Assembly (NCBI GenBank): GCA_021740915.1
Contig: JAIOYW010000008.1
Span: forward strand, 62,001 to 126,000
Reading direction: 5' to 3'
Source of the DNA: Ignavibacteriales bacterium
GTDB lineage: Bacteria; Bacteroidota; Ignavibacteria; Ignavibacteriales; Melioribacteraceae
Length of the DNA: 64,000 nucleotides
In this document: piece after piece, positions 35,894-43,335 of the stretch
Position numbering within the stretch: the first letter of the stretch is position 1
Layout of the letters: the number at the start of each line of letters is the position of its first letter
The notes under the pieces: model-generated
What the model saw: only the letters and a program-made list of their open reading frames with translations
Databases searched by the model: none
What the model was told of the DNA's origin: nothing
Translations under genes and position numbers: made by a program

Positions 35894-37819
35894 CTATCTG
35901 ATTTTCGGGTTAAATGATTCAGGTATTAAGAGCATAATCTCGTTTATGCTCTCAATATGGAAGAATCTTCCGGAACCCATGACATCGGTGTGGGAAAAAG
36001 TGAATTTTTTATAGCTTATTGTCAGGGCATCGGAAGTTTTTTCGTACCCGATATCCGGACACTGTTTATAAATTACAACTCCCGGGATCCCCGCAATACA
36101 GTCCCCTGTCTCACTTGCCAGCAATTCGGGTTTCGAGGGCTTATATTCAAACGGATTTTCACCGAGAACAATGTTTCCTTCCAGCCATGTTCCGGGGTTT
36201 TCTATCGCCTGTGTCTGATAAACCTCAAGTCTTTGGAGAAGCTCATTAAGGTTCATCATCTCTGAGGCTGGAAGACCGGAGACTTCCGCATTTAGCTCCG
36301 GCATATAATCGGAAGTTTTATCTTCGGTCGTTTTAGGCTGATAATCACTGAAGTTTTCCGGTAAAACAATTTCTTCCTCATCTTCTTTAGATAGAAACAA
36401 CCAATTTCGAAGTCTGTTCTTATATTTATCTGACAGGTAATTCACCCAGCTATTGGCGGCATTAAAAATTGAAGAAAAATTATTAACTGCTGAATCAAAA
36501 ATTATTTCTCTCAAGTCTGGCTTTTCGATAGCATCGAAAAGCGAATTGGAAAATAAATTCAGGAGTTGATCTTCAACTGATGCATAATATGAGTCGGCAT
36601 GATCTGTTCGGGTTTTAATCCATCTGCTTTTAATTGGACCCAAATCGGGTGTCAGTTTCAGTAAAAGCATTTTTCCATCGTCGCACCTGAACCACTCGGT
36701 TTCGGGCGGAAGTTCCGTTCCCGGAAGAGCGATATTAATCACAGAATAATTTTTATATGTTTCAGTCGAGAGCACCACAATATTTTCGGGTAACAGGGGT
36801 TTTGATGCGGATATTTCCTCATTTAGGGTCTTCTCAAAAATCTCCCCGGCGGCATATTCAAAATCTGAAATAACGGAAGAGATTTTTTTATTGTTACTGT
36901 ACGATCCGTAAGATGTAAATACAATCCCATATTCTGTAACAGTAAACAAAATTTTGTCATCAGCCGGGGATGAATTATTCTGAAGTTTATGAGACAAAGA
37001 AAAATTTTGCCTGGGAATGACTTCGAACTTTCTCAAAATCTTATTGTGGTCACTATAAAGCGAAATTGTCAAAATATGACGATCACTGTTTTTATTAAAA
37101 ACAAAGTCGTCAGACTCCTGCCATTCTGCCACAACACATACAAATTTCCCATAATAAAGTTGAGACCAAAATTCAAATGCCCTTGCCGCAAGCGTGATCC
37201 ATTGTCTTTCTCCGTCAGATATATCTACAGGTTTTCCATTTTTATCAATCATTTTCTCTTTTCCATCTAATTCAATCAGGGCAATTCCATTCCGGAAGGG
37301 TTTAATTATAGAATCGAATATAGCCGGGATAGCAATTGAACCATCTTTTCTGATAAAACCCCATTTACCTCCTATCCAGACTGAGTGCTCATCTGCAGAA
37401 ATCAAATCACATCCTTCACAAAATGCAGCTAAACCATTTTCAAAAGGGTAAACAGAATAAAAACGCGGCTTGATCACTATCTTTCCATTTAAATCGGCAA
37501 AACCGATTTTTCCGTCTGCAACTATCCGGAAAAGATCTTCAGAGGGGTAATCGGGTCCATTATCAAAAGCGAATACCTCAAAAAGTTCTTTGCCGGTTTT
37601 GTCAAACGCCACGAATTTTTTTCCATCAACCAGATTGATTGAGAAAGCGGAGGAATCTTTTCCTTCGGGTAAATAATAAAACGGCTTTATTGCCGTTGGA
37701 AACAACAACAATAAAATGGTTAAGCGAAAAAAATATAATTTTTGATATGAAAGAAATTCATTAATACACCGCTGTCTATTCTTCAAGGTACACATCACAT
37801 GTATAACCAAGAAATTCAA
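35894..37819 (-). CDS. WG-repeat-containing exported protein
   Basis: A large protein (up to 641 residues). An early hydrophobic stretch (FFRLTILLLLFPTAI) looks like a signal peptide or anchor. WG-type beta-hairpin repeats follow in residues about 60-215: DGKIGFADLNGKIVIKPRFYSVYPFENGLAAF, GGKWGFIRKDGSIAIPAIFDSIIKPFRNGIALI, DGKEKMIDKNGKPV. The rest (215-641) has no recognised domain. WG repeats are thought to mediate protein contacts. The true start is uncertain: the first ATG overlaps the upstream gene by 44 nt, and 37795 (ATG) or nearby GTG/TTG codons are equally possible. Confidence 0.75.
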   Translation of the reverse strand: MNFLVIHVMCTLKNRQRCINEFLSYQKLYFFRLTILLLLFPTAIKPFYYLPEGKDSSAFSINLVDGKKFVAFDKTGKELFEVFAFDNGPDYPSEDLFRIVADGKIGFADLNGKIVIKPRFYSVYPFENGLAAFCEGCDLISADEHSVWIGGKWGFIRKDGSIAIPAIFDSIIKPFRNGIALIELDGKEKMIDKNGKPVDISDGERQWITLAARAFEFWSQLYYGKFVCVVAEWQESDDFVFNKNSDRHILTISLYSDHNKILRKFEVIPRQNFSLSHKLQNNSSPADDKILFTVTEYGIVFTSYGSYSNNKKISSVISDFEYAAGEIFEKTLNEEISASKPLLPENIVVLSTETYKNYSVINIALPGTELPPETEWFRCDDGKMLLLKLTPDLGPIKSRWIKTRTDHADSYYASVEDQLLNLFSNSLFDAIEKPDLREIIFDSAVNNFSSIFNAANSWVNYLSDKYKNRLRNWLFLSKEDEEEIVLPENFSDYQPKTTEDKTSDYMPELNAEVSGLPASEMMNLNELLQRLEVYQTQAIENPGTWLEGNIVLGENPFEYKPSKPELLASETGDCIAGIPGVVIYKQCPDIGYEKTSDALTISYKKFTFSHTDVMGSGRFFHIESINEIMLLIPESFNPKIR

Positions 37820-38084
37820 ATCGCATTTTTAAAGTAGCTTTGCAGTGGGGACAAACAAGGTCGATGATGGAATTATTGCTTGTGAATTTGTCGAAAACAA
37901 GCCGAATTGATTCGAAACAGAAGGGGCAGTCTTCCTGCTTAAGTCCAATGTGCTGAGGGATCGGTATGTTTTTATCAACCATTCTCCAGTTTACTTCGGG
38001 TGAGAGCAGGTTTGCGAGTTCCTGAATATCGGGGGTCCCCTGGAGCAAAATTTTTACTTTATTGTCCAAATCATTTTTATCCAT
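37776..38084 (-). CDS. Small zinc-ribbon protein
   Basis: A 102-residue cytoplasmic protein with a C-terminal zinc ribbon: CPFC near residue 53 and CPHC near residue 79, separated by about 25 residues. The N-terminus is helical and acidic. No named family recognised. It is the first gene of the five-gene set that includes the WG-repeat protein, and overlaps the latter's longest reading frame by 44 nt. Confidence 0.65.
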   Translation of the reverse strand: MDKNDLDNKVKILLQGTPDIQELANLLSPEVNWRMVDKNIPIPQHIGLKQEDCPFCFESIRLVFDKFTSNNSIIDLVCPHCKATLKMRFEFLGYTCDVYLEE

Positions 38085-38099
38085 CGTAAACCTCTATGG

Positions 38100-38173
38100 A
38101 AAACATGAGACAAAAGCAGGAATGGAATTATTTTAAATATAGGAAATTTTGACTAAAAACGATATCCACCAGC
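38100..38173 (-). terminator. Rho-independent terminator of the Gld-like ABC operon
   Basis: On the minus strand, AGCCCCG (38099-38093) pairs with CGGGGCT (38086-... read as 38086-38080) around a TTTTTG loop and is followed by a run of T (38179-38174). It lies about 110 nt after the DUF4340 gene's stop codon region begins at 38209. The mirror structure on the plus strand also has A/T-rich flanks. Confidence 0.8.
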
Positions 38174-38208
38174 AAAAAAAGCCCCGCAAAAACGGGGCTC
38201 ATAAATTT

Positions 38209-39138
38209 TTATCTTAGTCCGGAAGGACCGGTAAATATTTTTTTGCCAAGATCATTTTTGGAATAATCAAAGTATGAATCAGCGTTGTCCGTTGAATTGA
38301 GAACAAGAGTTCCATTATGGTTGAAAGCGCGGATAATTGTATGAGTGCTGTCGCCGCTTTCAATTTTTACCGAATACACCTCAGGCAGCCTGTAATCATC
38401 AGGGATATCATCAATAAATGCAGAACTGTACAGGTTGTTTAACTGGCGTAAATAATTCTCGGTTTTTGCTGAATCAGCCGGCAGATTTCCAATCATCCAT
38501 TTCCCGCCTTCTTTTGTTAAAACAAAAGAACTGTCTGCGGGATAACTGAAACTAAGTTTTCGGAATTTATCGGAAATAGACTGAATAAGTTTATTATCAC
38601 GAAATGAATTTGCATCCTGATTAAAGGAAGCTTCAATAAAACCGTCAACTTCATAAACATCTATGTCCTTATTCAGTCTCACATATGTGGACATACTCCG
38701 CGGTTGCCTGAAAGCAAATTTCCCAATGATTATATCGAGACTGAGCTCGTCTTCCTCAAAAACTTTTACCCTTGTCCCCGATGAATCAACCTGAAACTCC
38801 TGCCATTTTTTTTGATCTCTTGCCGCTAGACTTTTAGGCTTGATAGAGATCAACTGACTGAAAATGTTTTTAATTTTCTGGTCAGGTACATTAGCTTTTT
38901 TCCCATCAGCAAGCCTTATCTGCCAGAAATTCTTTTCTTTTATCAGGCTGATTGGATTTGCCGGTGAACTTTTAGGATAAATTGTGATTTTGCTGACCAG
39001 AGTAGTATCAATTGAAACCAGATCCTCTCTGAAAGACCTGCTGTTTCCTTTCCCCTGGAGAAAATAGAAAAGAATAACAGATATAAGCAAAATGCCGAAT
39101 AATAGACCGAGTTTTTTGTTATTGAGCTTTTTGAACAT
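38209..39138 (-). CDS. DUF4340 domain protein
   Basis: A 309-residue protein with an N-terminal membrane anchor (LGLLFGILLISVILFYFL) and an extracytoplasmic DUF4340 domain beginning VSKITIYPKSSPANPISLIKEKNFWQI. DUF4340 genes commonly follow Gld-type ABC transporter genes in many phyla. Here the gene overlaps the GldG-like gene by 20 nt, so the products probably act in one membrane complex. The exported or sensed substrate is unknown. Confidence 0.85.
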   Translation of the reverse strand: MFKKLNNKKLGLLFGILLISVILFYFLQGKGNSRSFREDLVSIDTTLVSKITIYPKSSPANPISLIKEKNFWQIRLADGKKANVPDQKIKNIFSQLISIKPKSLAARDQKKWQEFQVDSSGTRVKVFEEDELSLDIIIGKFAFRQPRSMSTYVRLNKDIDVYEVDGFIEASFNQDANSFRDNKLIQSISDKFRKLSFSYPADSSFVLTKEGGKWMIGNLPADSAKTENYLRQLNNLYSSAFIDDIPDDYRLPEVYSVKIESGDSTHTIIRAFNHNGTLVLNSTDNADSYFDYSKNDLGKKIFTGPSGLR

Positions 39139-40654
39139 ATTCTACCGTTGATAATTTATTTCTGAGTGTTTTTCTTAGATTGTAACGGAATATGCCGTAA
39201 ACAATTATCAGAATAATTGGAAACAGGAAATTGAAATACTTAAGTATTGCCTTTGTTCCATCTTCGATTGAAGCATCAATAAGCCGTACTGAAACACCTT
39301 TTGTACGCAGGCTGATCAATCCGGTATCATCCGATAACCAATCAACAGAATTGATCATGAGATTGATGTTATCATCCTGAAGTTTCTGGGCGGCTTCACC
39401 TTCCCCGTTCACCACAAAATCTCCTGATCCAAAAACAACCATTTTAGTCGGAGTGTTTCCGATAAATTTACCATCAATTGCAACGGCAACCGGAATTCCA
39501 CTTTCGTCAAAATCAGCCTCGCCCCACTGCTTTGAAACATCGAAAAAGACAGGGGCAGCCTGCTTACCGCTTTTTTCAGAGGTCTTTGCTAAGGTATAAA
39601 CCATAAGCGAAGTATCCCTGGGCGTGATGTTTATTGCAGATGCGAAAGGCAGAAGAACGGCTTCGAGTCCTGCTGTAATGGGATGCTGTTCAAATTTCGT
39701 TATCACAGGAAGATACGGAAATTTGACGGGGGTATTCATAATAAAAAAGCCCTGCTGCTGCCGGACAGAAACTGAGGCACAGCTTGCATCGATGATAAAG
39801 GACTTATCAAGAGAGACACCGAAATTTTTTACCCAATCAAGAAAACCGTTATAAGATTCAGAGCCCTGAGCATTGCTGAGATCACCCTTGACGCTGTTGA
39901 GTGAAAGAGCAATCCTTCCTCCCCGGGCGAGATAATTATCCAGTTTCGAGGTCTCATCTGCCGACAATGAATCTTTCGGGCTTATAATAAGAATTGTGTT
40001 AATATCTGAAGGAATATCAGTCGTGTCTGATAATTCCACATCAGTAATTTCGTAGAGTACAGAGAGTTGTTGAGCAAGTTGCGGAATCTGTGACAAGCCG
40101 GCTTCGCCATTGCCTGTTAGTATGCCCACCTTTGGTTTGTTGTCAACCGAAAGCTTTTTAATAGCAGAAGACAACCCGAATTCCATAGCGGCGCCCGGTT
40201 CAATAAATGGCAGAACCTCCTGCTTGTCTCCAAGTCTTACAATAGCCCCAAGATAAGCTTTTTGCTGCTTCAACTGGTCTTTTTCCCGAACATTGATCAT
40301 AATTGGTCTGATGCCGGCTTGTTGAGCTTCCATTTCGGTCTGTTCATCAACAGCGGGGTCAATAAATTCGTAAACAACCTGACCATCGGCAGCATTCGAG
40401 TACTCTACAAGCAAATCCTTAAAATCTGTTCTGACTTTTTCAATATCGGGCGGCAGGTTTTCAGTGAAATATGCCGAAACAGTAACAGGATTGTTAAGGT
40501 TTTCAAGTATGTTTTCCGTTGCGTCGCTCAGACTATAACGTTTATCCTCAGTGAAATCGAGTCTGAAGAAAAATTCGCTCGCAATAATGTTTATCAATAC
40601 GATTATACCAAATACAAGTAAAACCGATGTTTGAACTTTTTTCCTTGTTAACAT
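39119..40654 (-). CDS. GldG-like ABC transporter auxiliary protein
   Basis: A 511-residue protein with membrane helices at both ends (LLVFGIIVLINIIAS near residue 20; FLFPIILIIVYGIFRYNL near 485). The extracytoplasmic body belongs to the GldG/ABC_transp_aux family: RYSLSDATENILENLNNPVTVSAYFTENLP at the start, YEFIDPAVDE, and a Rossmann-like central part (KPKVGILTGNGEAG, INTILIISPKDSLS). In Flavobacterium GldG works with GldA and GldF and was tied to gliding, but the family is widespread in non-gliders. Between the permease (4-nt gap) and DUF4340 genes. Confidence 0.87.
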   Translation of the reverse strand: MLTRKKVQTSVLLVFGIIVLINIIASEFFFRLDFTEDKRYSLSDATENILENLNNPVTVSAYFTENLPPDIEKVRTDFKDLLVEYSNAADGQVVYEFIDPAVDEQTEMEAQQAGIRPIMINVREKDQLKQQKAYLGAIVRLGDKQEVLPFIEPGAAMEFGLSSAIKKLSVDNKPKVGILTGNGEAGLSQIPQLAQQLSVLYEITDVELSDTTDIPSDINTILIISPKDSLSADETSKLDNYLARGGRIALSLNSVKGDLSNAQGSESYNGFLDWVKNFGVSLDKSFIIDASCASVSVRQQQGFFIMNTPVKFPYLPVITKFEQHPITAGLEAVLLPFASAINITPRDTSLMVYTLAKTSEKSGKQAAPVFFDVSKQWGEADFDESGIPVAVAIDGKFIGNTPTKMVVFGSGDFVVNGEGEAAQKLQDDNINLMINSVDWLSDDTGLISLRTKGVSVRLIDASIEDGTKAILKYFNFLFPIILIIVYGIFRYNLRKTLRNKLSTVEYVQKAQ

Positions 40655-40657
40655 GAA

Positions 40658-41383
40658 TTACTCTACAATATTTCTTTTAGATAATGCGGATTCAGCTAAA
40701 AACAACCCAAAGAATGTTACCGAAAAGAAGTATAACAGACTCTTTGTATCGATAACGCCCCGGGAAATGGATTCAAAATGAGTTGAAAGGCTCAAATAAT
40801 TGAATAATTGTCCGGTAAATCCGGTGAAATTATTTGCAAGCACATCAAAAATGATCAGAAAGAATACTCCAACAAACAAAGATGTAAGGAAAGCAACTAT
40901 CTGATTGTTAGTGATGCTGCTGGCAAAAAGTCCTATTCCTATATATGCCATACTCATGAGCAGTGTGCCAAGATAGCCCGACCAAACGGCGCCGTGATCT
41001 ACAGGTCCTATTGCCCAGATAGTAAGATAATAAGGGATAGTCAGACCAAGGGCAATAGCTATAAGTATAAGGCATGCCAGAAATTTTCCCCAGATGACCT
41101 GCCAGTCTGAAACGGCTTTGGTCAACAGCAGTTCAATTGTGCCGCTTTTCTTTTCTTCAGCGATCATTTTCATTGTCAGAGCGGGGATGAAAAAAAACAG
41201 CGTCCAGTATGCAATGCCAAAAAAAGGCTGCAAAGATGCCTGACCGGTAAAAAACACATCCGATCCGTAGAGCCATGTGAAAAATCCGCTAATCCCGAGA
41301 AAAACAACTATCAGGATGTAGGCAATTAGCGAATCGAAGAATACTTTAAGTTCTCGTTTTGAAATTATCCAGATTGCTTTCAT
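40658..41383 (-). CDS. GldF-like ABC transporter permease
   Basis: A 241-residue six-helix ABC-2 type permease. It starts IWIISKRELKVFFDSLIAYILIVVFL and contains the conserved cytoplasmic MKMIAEEKKSGTIELLLTKAVSDWQVIWGKFLAC stretch typical of GldF/NosY-like permeases. It lies 4 nt from the ATPase gene and 3 nt from the GldG-like gene. With the ATPase it should form the transport core. Confidence 0.9.
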   Translation of the reverse strand: MKAIWIISKRELKVFFDSLIAYILIVVFLGISGFFTWLYGSDVFFTGQASLQPFFGIAYWTLFFFIPALTMKMIAEEKKSGTIELLLTKAVSDWQVIWGKFLACLILIAIALGLTIPYYLTIWAIGPVDHGAVWSGYLGTLLMSMAYIGIGLFASSITNNQIVAFLTSLFVGVFFLIIFDVLANNFTGFTGQLFNYLSLSTHFESISRGVIDTKSLLYFFSVTFFGLFLAESALSKRNIVE

Positions 41384-41387
41384 ATTA

Positions 41388-42317
41388 TTATGTGGTTAAA
41401 TCTCTGAAAATATCTTCAAGTTTTGTTTCAATAGGCGTCATTTCCATAAGCACCCAGTTTTTCTGGACACACATTTGAAAAATATGCCTTCTCGAAGATT
41501 CGTTTAATTTACTGTTAATTAAAAAAGATCCGTTGGAATCTGATATTGGATCAACGGCAGCTATTGTAGGTAAAGAGACAAGTGCTGATATCACTTCATC
41601 TCTGACCGGAGCCTCTCCAATGTTAACTTTTAATACTTCCTGACCCTGGGACTGTTTTCTAAGCATACCAGAAGTGCCGTCGGCAACAATTTGACCTTGA
41701 TTGATAATCAGAATTCTGTCGCAGGTTGCCTCAACTTCAGGCAATATGTGCGTACTTAGGATAACAGTTTTCTCCTTGCCAAGTTCTTTAATCAGTTTTC
41801 TGATTTCGACAATCTGATTGGGATCGAGCCCGGTAGTTGGTTCGTCCAAAATGAGGATTTCCGGGTCATGAATCATTGCCTGTGCAAGTCCAACGCGCTG
41901 TTTGTAACCTTTTGAGAGTTCTCCTATCTTTTTGTGCTTTTCAGCAGCCAGTCCGGTCATGTGAACCATATCGGCAATTCGTAAATTTATTTTATTTCTC
42001 GGAAATCCCTGAAGATCAGCAACAAATTCAAGATATTCAAGAACAGGCATTTCGTAGTAAAGGGGATTACTTTCCGGGAGGTAGCCGATTTTCTTCTTGA
42101 TCTGCTCACTATCCTCAAGAATTGAAAGACCGCCAACTTTTACGTCTCCCTCTGTGGGCGCCATATAACAGGTAATAATTTTCATCGTAGTGGTTTTGCC
42201 GGCACCGTTGGGACCAAGAAAACCTACTACTTCGCCCGTTTTTACCTCAAATGAGATATTATCAACTGCCCTCTGCGGGCCATATTTTTTGGTGAGATTT
42301 TCAACAATTATACCCAT
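41388..42317 (-). CDS. GldA-like ABC transporter ATP-binding protein
   Basis: A 309-residue ATPase subunit. Walker A GPNGAGKTTTMK, Q-loop region YLPESNPLYYEM, signature LSKGYKQRVGLAQAM, Walker B LILDEPTTGLDP and the switch histidine in STHILPEVE are all present. The C-terminal 80 residues form the extra domain seen in DrrA/GldA-type ATPases. First gene of the four-gene transporter operon (42317 to 38209). Confidence 0.92.
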   Translation of the reverse strand: MGIIVENLTKKYGPQRAVDNISFEVKTGEVVGFLGPNGAGKTTTMKIITCYMAPTEGDVKVGGLSILEDSEQIKKKIGYLPESNPLYYEMPVLEYLEFVADLQGFPRNKINLRIADMVHMTGLAAEKHKKIGELSKGYKQRVGLAQAMIHDPEILILDEPTTGLDPNQIVEIRKLIKELGKEKTVILSTHILPEVEATCDRILIINQGQIVADGTSGMLRKQSQGQEVLKVNIGEAPVRDEVISALVSLPTIAAVDPISDSNGSFLINSKLNESSRRHIFQMCVQKNWVLMEMTPIETKLEDIFRDLTT

Positions 42318-42641
42318 AACACTCTATGTAGGTTATTCAAAACTTTTCAATGCGTTTTTACAAAATAATTTTTAAGCAGGTTCCGAAAAAATAAAATTAT
42401 TCGATCTCGCTGATTATGATTTTAAGAATCTGCAAATAAAAATCTTATTTTTTCCCGGAATTTGGTTCAAGGCGGATTATCTCTGTCTCCCGATTGATTA
42501 TTCATCGTTGGGCACTTCAAAAACTTAGCAGTGCAATGGAAATTAATATTTGTTTGTTGGTTTTCGAGTGGAAAAGAATTGAAAGAATTGTTAAAATTCT
42601 TTCACGGCAAACAGCTAATTCAAAGCTTCGAAAAACCGATA
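42318..42641. other. Intergenic region upstream of the ABC operon
   Basis: 324 bases between the rpiA stop and the start of the ABC ATPase gene, both read on the minus strand. It is AT-rich. No hairpin with a T tract, no tRNA and no convincing reading frame were found. It presumably carries the transporter operon's promoter; no certain box was identified. Confidence 0.4.
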
Positions 42642-43334
42642 TTATTTTTGAGGATATAAAATCTTTGTTCCGGAGGGCCCTGATATTATGAGTTTTTTTG
42701 CCATCCCGATAAATAATCCGGTCTCGACTATCCCCGGTTTCGATCGGAGTGCACCTTCAAGCCGCGCAGGATCTTTGATTTCACCAAAATTTGCATCAAT
42801 TATATAATTGCCTTCATCTGTGGAAAACGGATTTCCCCGGTCATCGCATCTTAAAATACCTTTTCCGCCAAGTTTATCGATAAAATCAAGAACCAGCGGA
42901 TAAGCAAGACGAATAACTTCGAGAGGAACAGGCCACTTTTCGCCCAATGTTTTGGAATATTTCGATTCATCGGCGATTATTATAAAATTTTTGGCGGCAC
43001 CAGCCACGATTTTTTCATAGAGAAGCGCTCCACCCCCACCTTTAATCAGATTAAGGGCATGATCAGATTCGTCAGCGCCATCAATTGCGAGATCGATCGA
43101 ACTGACAGAAAGGAAATCTGTGAGAGGGATACCGGCTTTTTCAGCAATTTCTTTTGTCCCAGAAGACGTTGGAATACCTTTAATGCCAGAAATTTCACCC
43201 GATGAAAGTCTTTTCCCAAGTCCCTCGATAAGGTATTTTGTCGTGCTTCCGGTACCTAAACCCAATACCATGCCTGACTTAACAAATTCCAGTGCAGTCA
43301 TTGCAGCTTCTTTTTTATATTTATCAGCACTCAT
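42642..43334 (-). CDS. rpiA: Ribose-5-phosphate isomerase A
   Basis: Interconverts ribulose 5-phosphate and ribose 5-phosphate in the pentose phosphate pathway. 230 residues, the normal length. Family motifs: GMVLGLGTGSTTKYLIEGLG, PTSSGTKEIAEKAGI, DLAIDGADESDHALNLIKGGGGALLYEKIVA (catalytic acidic residues and lysine loop) and ADESKYSKTLG. Starts 1 nt after the stop of the TPR/barrel gene. Confidence 0.96.
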   Translation of the reverse strand: MSADKYKKEAAMTALEFVKSGMVLGLGTGSTTKYLIEGLGKRLSSGEISGIKGIPTSSGTKEIAEKAGIPLTDFLSVSSIDLAIDGADESDHALNLIKGGGGALLYEKIVAGAAKNFIIIADESKYSKTLGEKWPVPLEVIRLAYPLVLDFIDKLGGKGILRCDDRGNPFSTDEGNYIIDANFGEIKDPARLEGALRSKPGIVETGLFIGMAKKLIISGPSGTKILYPQK

Positions 43335-43335
43335 A

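Noticed and set aside
42494-42691. 65-codon plus-strand frame upstream of the ABC operon
   Set aside because: No ribosome binding site or motif, and it overlaps the end of rpiA on the other strand.
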